Part shown: in pieces, positions 6,560-10,685 of the stretch | Layout of the letters: each line of letters starts with the position of its first letter | How positions within the stretch are numbered: the first letter of the stretch is position 1 | Source: Candidatus Hydrothermarchaeota archaeon | GTDB taxonomy: Archaea; Hydrothermarchaeota; Hydrothermarchaeia; Hydrothermarchaeales; BMS3B | Length of the DNA stretch: 10,685 nt | Direction: 5' to 3' | Assembly (NCBI GenBank): GCA_015521945.1 | Contig: WANG01000088.1 | Span: forward strand, 1 to 10,685 | Position numbers and translations under genes: made by a program | The notes under the pieces: model-generated | Database searches by the model: none | Told to the model about the DNA's origin: nothing | Seen by the model: the letters and a program-made list of their open reading frames with translations, nothing else

Positions 6560-6895
6560 ATGAGGTGCGCGTGCTCCGCGGAGCAGGGAAGGGAGCTGGG
6601 CGAGGAGCTCTGCAGGAGGCTGAAGCTGGAGAGGTGCGCCAGCCTGGAGGAGAGGCTGGAGGTGCTCCGCAGAAGAGCTGGAGAGTACGCAGCCTTCACC
6701 TGGGAGGCGGCTGAGGGCGGGGTGAGGCTCACCCTGCATGGGGGAATGTTTTTTCATGCGATTAAACACACGGATATTGGTAAGCTCAGGAGGGCGCTGT
6801 GCGGCTCTCTGAGGAGCTTCCTGTCCGCCTGCACCTCCTGCGAGGTGAGGTGCGTGAGGTGCGGCGAGAGGTGTGAGATGCTTATTCAGGGGTGA
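6560..6895 (+). CDS. Hypothetical Cys-rich protein, 111 aa, possible metal binder
   Basis: I do not recognise this protein. From the ATG at 6560 (GTGAT at 6552-6556 as a short ribosome site; an upstream in-frame TTG at 6542 is less likely) it has ten Cys in 111 residues. Five form a C-terminal cluster, C91-x2-C94-x3-C98-x2-C101-x3-C105, and two more sit at the N-terminus (C3, C5). This arrangement suggests zinc or an iron-sulfur cluster. The middle is helical and Arg/Glu-rich (LEERLEVLRRRAGEY), followed by LTLHGGMFFHAIKHTDIG, rich in His. There is no signal peptide. The segment coding MFFHAIKHTDIG uses AT-ending codons unlike the surrounding gene. It sits 5 bases before bpsA. Confidence 0.78.
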   Translation: MRCACSAEQGRELGEELCRRLKLERCASLEERLEVLRRRAGEYAAFTWEAAEGGVRLTLHGGMFFHAIKHTDIGKLRRALCGSLRSFLSACTSCEVRCVRCGERCEMLIQG

Positions 6896-6900
6896 GGCCG

Positions 6901-7908
6901 ATGAAGGAGGCTGTTACCAGGCTGCTGGCTGAGGGTGGCAGGAGCTTCTGGAGCCTTGCGGGAAGGTGGGAGTACAGGCTGAAGGACCTGGTGGATGCGC
7001 TGAATGAGATGCACGAGCAGGGAGAGGTGTCGGTGAGGAACGGCACCATTGAGCTGAGAGGCGGCGAAAAGCTCAGGCGCCTTAAGGAGCACACCTGCAG
7101 GTGCTGCAGGGGCAGGGGGATAGAGGTGAGGAACACCTCCCTGCTTAGGCGCTTCAGGCAGGTGCTCAGGGACAGACCCCACACCACGGCGGAGTACTTC
7201 CAGGGGAACATGGACGCCGAGAGCGTGGTCGCGAGGGTGTTCCTGATGGATGCCAGGGACGGGCTGGCTGGAAGGAGGGTGTGCATGGTGGGCGATGATG
7301 ACTACCTCAGCCTGGCTCTGGGGCTCACCCACCTGCCCGAGCGCATATACGTGCTTGAGATTGATGAGCGCATAGGGGAGTTTATTGAGAGGTGCGCCCG
7401 CAGGTACGGGATGGAGATAGAGTTCCTGCACTACAGCGTTGAGGACCCCCTGCCGAGGGAGCTGCGCCGCAGGTGCCACATCTTCTCAACCGAGCCCTTG
7501 GAAACCCTCTCGGGCTTCCTGAGCTTCTTCGCCAGGGGAGCCGGAACCCTGGCGGGAAGGGGATGCTCGGGGTACGTGGGGCTCACCAACCTGGAGTGCT
7601 CCCTGAGCAAGTGGAAGAGGATTCAGGAGGAGATGCTCCGCATGGGGTTCGTGATAACGGAGGTGCGCAGGCGCTTCTCCTCCTACCCCATGGAGTACCC
7701 CGAGGATGATGTTTACTTGGAGCAGGTGGTGAACTCCCTGAACTTCAGGGTGAAGCCAAACCGAAAGGGTGTGTGGTACTTCTCCCACCTGTTCAGGGTG
7801 GAGGCGGTGGAGCAGCCTTCGCCATCCCCGGCCCCCGACGAGAGGGCGGAGGTTAGGCTGTTTGACCCGGGGGATGACATGACTTATCCCAATTCCGGGC
7901 GTCGTTAG
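6901..7908 (+). CDS. bpsA: Branched-chain polyamine synthase (DUF43, BpsA)
   Basis: This 335-aa protein matches the DUF43/BpsA aminopropyltransferases, which add aminopropyl groups from decarboxylated S-adenosylmethionine to spermidine, making N4-branched polyamines that stabilise nucleic acids in thermophiles. The order seen is an N-terminal winged-helix-like region (1-55), a Cys pair C66/C69 next to GRGIE, TTAEYFQGNMDAES (95-108), and the nucleotide-binding motif CMVGDDDYLSLAL with the family's GDDD at 131-134. It continues with VLEIDER (151-157) and an active-site-like FSTEPLET (195-202; the family usually has D-P here as I remember it). It ends with WYFSHLFRVE (292-301) and a loose acidic tail. 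ATG 6901 has GGTGAGG just upstream; GTG 6892 is an alternative. An ordinary spermidine synthase is unlikely because of GDDD and the N-terminal domain. Confidence 0.9.
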   Translation: MKEAVTRLLAEGGRSFWSLAGRWEYRLKDLVDALNEMHEQGEVSVRNGTIELRGGEKLRRLKEHTCRCCRGRGIEVRNTSLLRRFRQVLRDRPHTTAEYFQGNMDAESVVARVFLMDARDGLAGRRVCMVGDDDYLSLALGLTHLPERIYVLEIDERIGEFIERCARRYGMEIEFLHYSVEDPLPRELRRRCHIFSTEPLETLSGFLSFFARGAGTLAGRGCSGYVGLTNLECSLSKWKRIQEEMLRMGFVITEVRRRFSSYPMEYPEDDVYLEQVVNSLNFRVKPNRKGVWYFSHLFRVEAVEQPSPSPAPDERAEVRLFDPGDDMTYPNSGRR

Positions 7909-7925
7909 GCTTGCATGCTGTGGCT

Positions 7926-9008
7926 ATGCACTGGCTGATTCGCCCGGATGCGGTGACAGCCTTCCAGGACCGCGGGGTGCGAAGAGCCCTTCCAAACTAC
8001 ATAGAGGTGGCTGAGGACAGGAGGGACGCCTGCTTCAGGGTTGCGCGCATGGTTGAGGCGGAGTTCGGGGATGAGAGCACTGAAGAGCTGTGGAGGCTGC
8101 ACTCCGAGCTGATGCGCGAGTACAGGAGGCTCAGGAGGAGCACCAGCAGGGTGGACACCGAGAAGGCTCCCGGGCGCAGCCTGATGCACCTGAAGCATGC
8201 CATAGCGATGAGGGTGCTGGAGCGCTGCGAGCTCTGCGAGCGCAGGTGCGGGTGCAACCGCAGGGCTGGTGAGGTGGGGTTCTGCGGGGTTGGAGCGGAG
8301 GCGAGGCTGAGCTCGGAGTTCATACACCTGGGGGAGGAGGCATGCTTGGTGCCGAGCCACACTCTATTCTTCACGGGGTGCAACTTCTACTGCGTGTACT
8401 GCCAGAACTGGACCATCTCCAGGAGGGTGGAGAAGGGGGTGCCGGTGACCGGTAGAATGCTGGCGGAGATGGTTGAAAGGCGCAGGGTGGGGGAGAAGAG
8501 CAGGAACGTGAACTTGGTGGGTGGCTCGCCGACACCGAGCATGCACGCTGCCCTGGAGATGCTGTGCCACCTGAGGGTGAACATACCCGTGGTGTGGAAC
8601 TCCAACATGTACATGAGCGAGAAGGGGATGTGCCTGCTTGAGGGGGCGGTTGACGTTTACTTGGCTGACTTCAAGTACGGCAGCGATGAGTGCGCCATGG
8701 AGCTCTCAAAGGTTGACAGGTACTTTGAGGTGGTTACCAGGAACCTGCTCGCCGCCAAGGTGCAGGGGGCGGAGCTGCTGATACGCCACTTAGTGCTGCC
8801 GGGGCACGTGGACTGCTGCACCAAGAGGGTGCTGGAGTGGGTGGCTGAGGAGCTGGGAGACTCGGCAAGGCTGAACATAATGCCCCAGTACCGGCCCGAG
8901 TTTGAGGCGTACAGGCACAGGGGGCTTAGCCGCAGGGTGTCAAGGAGCGAGATGCAGGAGGCTCTGGAGTACGCGAGGGAGCTGGGGCTGTGGAACCTGG
9001 AGGGATGA
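7926..9008 (+). CDS. Radical SAM protein, PflX-like (COG1313)
   Basis: The 360-aa protein carries the radical SAM cluster motif GCNFYCVYCQNW (Cys152, Cys156, Cys159) and the GGSPTPS stretch (199-205) that binds SAM. Before it comes CELCERRCGCNRRAGEVGFCG (Cys101, 104, 108, 120), the second Cys set typical of COG1313 proteins and likely to hold another cluster or zinc. The family is related to pyruvate-formate-lyase activases, but its target is not established. Residues 1-95 are an Arg/Glu-rich N-terminal part without a motif I know, apparently longer than in typical members. The ATG at 7926 is favoured over upstream TTG 7911 and GTG 7920; none has a clear ribosome site. It follows bpsA by 17 bases and is followed at once by a metallo-hydrolase. 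Confidence 0.9.
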   Translation: MHWLIRPDAVTAFQDRGVRRALPNYIEVAEDRRDACFRVARMVEAEFGDESTEELWRLHSELMREYRRLRRSTSRVDTEKAPGRSLMHLKHAIAMRVLERCELCERRCGCNRRAGEVGFCGVGAEARLSSEFIHLGEEACLVPSHTLFFTGCNFYCVYCQNWTISRRVEKGVPVTGRMLAEMVERRRVGEKSRNVNLVGGSPTPSMHAALEMLCHLRVNIPVVWNSNMYMSEKGMCLLEGAVDVYLADFKYGSDECAMELSKVDRYFEVVTRNLLAAKVQGAELLIRHLVLPGHVDCCTKRVLEWVAEELGDSARLNIMPQYRPEFEAYRHRGLSRRVSRSEMQEALEYARELGLWNLEG

Positions 9009-9010
9009 GG

Positions 9011-9643
9011 ATGAAGGTGGTGCCGCTGATTTCAACGGGGTATGACTCCAACGTGTACGTGCTGATTGGCGAGAGGGTGGTGGTGATTGACACGGGGCTG
9101 AGCGAGGAGAGCATGCGCTCCAGGCTGAGGGGGGTGGTTGAGCCTGAGGATGTGGAGGTGGTGATAAACACCCACGCCCACCTTGACCACTGCGGGGGCA
9201 ATTCCCTGTTTGAGAACGCCGAGGTGATGCTCCACGAGCTTGACGCTGAGGCGGCTAAGAGCGGGAGCTTCTACGGAACCGCCTCCCTCTTCGGGGCTGA
9301 GGGCGCCCTGAAGCCGGGGAAGCTGCTCAGGGAGGGTGACCGCATAGACCTGGGTGAGGACGTGCTGGAGGTGGTGCATACGCCAGGGCACACCCCGGGA
9401 AGCATCTGCCTGTACCTGAGGGGCAGGAGAGCCCTGTTCACGGGGGATACCCTCTTCGCCGGCGGAAGCTTCGGAAGAACTGACCTGCAGGGCGGGAACA
9501 TGAGGCAGCTTGCGGAGTCGGTGTGCAGGATTGCGGAGCTGGGTGCGGAGGTTCTCTACCCGGGGCACATGGAGACGGTGAGGGGGGAGGAGGCAAGGGA
9601 GTGCGCCGAGGTTGCATGCCAGGCTGCGAGGAGGCTGCTTTAG
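9011..9643 (+). CDS. Metallo-beta-lactamase-fold hydrolase (glyoxalase II-like)
   Basis: This 210-aa protein has every ligand of the two-metal fold: THAHLDH (His55, His57, Asp59, His60), His127 in TPGHTPGS, Asp146 in FTGDTLF and His186 in YPGHME. This is the compact glyoxalase II-like type; without a substrate-binding C-terminal domain the substrate cannot be told. Thioester or phosphoester hydrolysis is usual for the family. ATG 9011 is chosen because GGAGG (8999-9003) lies seven bases upstream; ATG 9005, overlapping the preceding stop, and GTG 8990 are also in frame. It is the last gene of the operon, and its stop overlaps the stop of the converging membrane protein by three bases. Confidence 0.92.
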   Translation: MKVVPLISTGYDSNVYVLIGERVVVIDTGLSEESMRSRLRGVVEPEDVEVVINTHAHLDHCGGNSLFENAEVMLHELDAEAAKSGSFYGTASLFGAEGALKPGKLLREGDRIDLGEDVLEVVHTPGHTPGSICLYLRGRRALFTGDTLFAGGSFGRTDLQGGNMRQLAESVCRIAELGAEVLYPGHMETVRGEEARECAEVACQAARRLL

Positions 9644-10482
9644 CCCTCGGCAACCCTGAGGTAAACCAGGGTGAAGATGGCAAACCACAGGGGAAAGATG
9701 AAGTACCCGGCGTAGTCGTGAACCGTCTGCAGGGCGTCTATGCCGTAGTGATACCCCGCCAGGACTATAAGAACCAGGCGGAGGATGTTCTGGGCGCTGG
9801 TGCCCAGAATGCCGAAGATGAAGAGCGCAGCTCGCTTCTTCCAGCTCATCTGGTAGTCCATGCTCATCAGGGCGAAGAGGGACAGGAATATGGTGACCGA
9901 GGCTATCCCCGAGCTTGGAGCGCCTATCCACACGGATATGGGGTTGCCGGAGAAGTCGGTGAAGCTTATGGTCTGCTCCACCCTGACGAACTCGTAGCCG
10001 AGCAGGGTGAGCACCCCCGCGAGGATGCGGGTGGTGGTGAGGGAGTACTGCTTTTCCAAGTACATGCTGAAGACCTGGGGGAAGGCAACGGCGAAGGCGA
10101 AGACGCCGGTGGTGACGGCTGGCATTAGCCCGGCGGAGCCGTAGAGGGCAAGGCTCAGGCCCGAGAGGGTGCTTACCACCCCGAGAGCAACGTACCTGGG
10201 CTCGGGAACGGCTGCCATGAGCCACACACCAGAGGCCACCAGGGCGGCTCCTGAGAGGGTGTGGCGCAGCTCTGGAAGGCCAGCCTCCGAGAGCAGGCGC
10301 TCGCGGTTGAGGAAGAGCCACGCCAGGCAGAGCCCGAGGACCGCCCAGGCGTATATGCCTGTCTCCCGCAGGTAGTTCTCGGGTACGGAGCTCACCGCAC
10401 GGTAAATCGCTGGTAAGGCGATGAGGAGGGTCAGAAGGGTACCAGCCAGAAAGATTCTGCGCCTTCCCGTATTCTCAGGCAT
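9640..10482 (-). CDS. Archaeosortase/exosortase-family membrane protein, Cys-to-Ser variant
   Basis: This 280-aa, largely hydrophobic protein has about eight membrane helices (for example about 11-28, 42-58, 77-92, 98-118, 122-139, 195-208, 217-243 and 258-275). Near the C-terminus it shows the family triad positions in order: PSSGIAS (189-195) where the norm is C-[ST]-G-[IL]-x-S, then NILRLVLIVLAG with Arg235, then VHDYAGYFIF with His255. Archaeosortases are transpeptidases that cleave C-terminal sorting signals of secreted proteins and help attach them to lipid. Here the nucleophile position, residue 190, is Ser (AGC codon at 9915-9913). The start at ATG 10482 is supported by GGAGG on the minus strand (10495-10491), eight bases away; the frame is open further upstream but past the promoter. 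It may be an active Ser variant, a non-catalytic relative, or a different reaction. Confidence 0.85.
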   Translation of the reverse strand: MPENTGRRRIFLAGTLLTLLIALPAIYRAVSSVPENYLRETGIYAWAVLGLCLAWLFLNRERLLSEAGLPELRHTLSGAALVASGVWLMAAVPEPRYVALGVVSTLSGLSLALYGSAGLMPAVTTGVFAFAVAFPQVFSMYLEKQYSLTTTRILAGVLTLLGYEFVRVEQTISFTDFSGNPISVWIGAPSSGIASVTIFLSLFALMSMDYQMSWKKRAALFIFGILGTSAQNILRLVLIVLAGYHYGIDALQTVHDYAGYFIFPLWFAIFTLVYLRVAEG

Positions 10483-10546
10483 GATTTTGTCCTCCGTGTA
10501 TGGTGCAGCGGTAACGCCGGAAAAGAATTCTCTACTGGAAACACAA

Positions 10547-10557
10547 ATTATATATAC
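10547..10557. promoter_or_regulatory. Near-symmetric TATA element, probably bidirectional
   Basis: The sequence attatatatac reads as TATA on both strands. On the minus strand, agggtatatataat includes a purine-rich BRE side and would start transcription near 10530, about 45 bases before the archaeosortase ATG. On the plus strand it would start near 10577, just ahead of the secreted-protein gene. It is the only TATA-like element in the divergent gap. Confidence 0.6.
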
Positions 10558-10624
10558 CCTTCTGAAAAAGACACTAAGGGTGGTCGGGGTGAGCCACCCC
10601 TGGACAAAATATGGCTGTGGCTGC

Positions 10625-10685
10625 ATGGCGCTAAGGAAACTGCTTGTGTTTGTAGCCGTTTTCGGCTTCTCCCTTGCCGTCGCCT
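10625..10685 (+). CDS. Partial CDS: start of a secreted or membrane protein
   Basis: From ATG 10625 the frame stays open to the window end and reads a classic Sec signal start: Ala-Leu-Arg-Lys followed by an unbroken hydrophobic run (LLVFVAVFGFSLAVA, residues 6-20). An in-frame GTG at 10589 with GGGTGG at 10578-10583 is an alternative start; it would add 12 residues including Cys-Gly-Cys. The gene diverges from the archaeosortase-like gene with a shared TATA element. Only 20 residues are visible, so its identity is unknown. A sorting substrate or partner of the neighbouring enzyme is one possibility; an unrelated secreted protein is equally open. Confidence 0.55.
   Translation, partial: MALRKLLVFVAVFGFSLAVA

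Noticed and set aside
6892..7908. The bpsA gene as an ordinary spermidine synthase or methyltransferase
   Set aside because: The GDDD motif, Cys pair, N-terminal winged-helix-like region and C-terminal WYFSHLFRVE fit DUF43/BpsA instead.
9523..10128. 201-codon plus-strand open frame antisense to the archaeosortase gene
   Set aside because: Composition is Gly/Glu-rich without motifs, and the minus strand has membrane helices and family motifs.
9032..10321. 429-codon minus-strand open frame opposite the MBL gene and overlapping the archaeosortase gene
   Set aside because: It spans two well-supported genes in other frames, and its Pro/Arg/His-rich translation shows no domain.
10483..10626. N-terminal extension of the archaeosortase frame up to 10626
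   Set aside because: It would run through the TATA element. ATG 10482 has a well-placed GGAGG and leads straight into the first membrane helix.
10612..10635. Seven-codon upstream ORF overlapping the start of the secreted protein
   Set aside because: Too short to separate from chance and without a ribosome site; it could only be judged with expression data.
1..10685. CRISPR arrays, insertion-sequence ends, rRNA genes, C/D-box sRNAs
   Set aside because: I looked for regular repeats with spacers, terminal inverted repeats with a transposase, and box C/D pairs in the gaps, and found none that hold up. Recurrent gaggtgg-like words reflect coding composition.

Overview
The window looks like chromosomal DNA of a high-GC, probably thermophilic euryarchaeon. 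The evidence is TATA-type promoters, Shine-Dalgarno matches to GGAGGTGAT, heavy AGG/ATA codon use, a membrane-anchored archaeal-type Lon, a branched-chain polyamine synthase (DUF43/BpsA, typical of thermophiles), an archaeosortase-like enzyme, and a tRNA-Ile gene without an encoded CCA. I cannot name the species; an Archaeoglobi- or ANME/Syntrophoarchaeum-like lineage would fit.

Region 1 (1-1343) is AT-richer and accessory. It carries a VapBC-type toxin-antitoxin pair (AF2212/DUF104-like antitoxin and PIN-domain toxin), about 335 bases of apparently decayed sequence, and the broken N-terminal part of an archaeal tyrosine integrase on the minus strand. The integrase remnant starts 47 bases beyond the 3' end of a complete minus-strand tRNA-Ile(GAU) gene (1344-1417). 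I read this as the eroded tRNA-proximal end of an integrated element whose other end lies left of the window.

Region 2 (1556-9643) is one long plus-strand operon behind a clear promoter. Gaps are at most 17 bases and several genes overlap. The order is lonB, tldD, tldE, an unknown 147-aa protein, an unknown 111-aa protein with ten cysteines, bpsA, a COG1313-type radical SAM protein, and a metallo-beta-lactamase-fold hydrolase. Two proteolytic systems (membrane Lon and the TldD/TldE metalloprotease) head the operon, so proteolysis is presumably co-regulated with the downstream polyamine, radical and hydrolase functions. No substrate linking them can be seen.

Region 3 (9640-10685) holds a convergent minus-strand archaeosortase/exosortase-family membrane protein in which the usual catalytic Cys is Ser. 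Its near-symmetric TATA element is probably shared with a divergent gene, cut by the window end, that begins with a secretion signal. That gene is a possible sorting substrate or partner.

The most interesting points are the Ser-variant archaeosortase with its divergent secreted neighbour, the two orphan operon genes (one Cys-rich) between the TldD/E protease and BpsA, and the decayed tRNA-Ile integration site with its surviving toxin-antitoxin pair.
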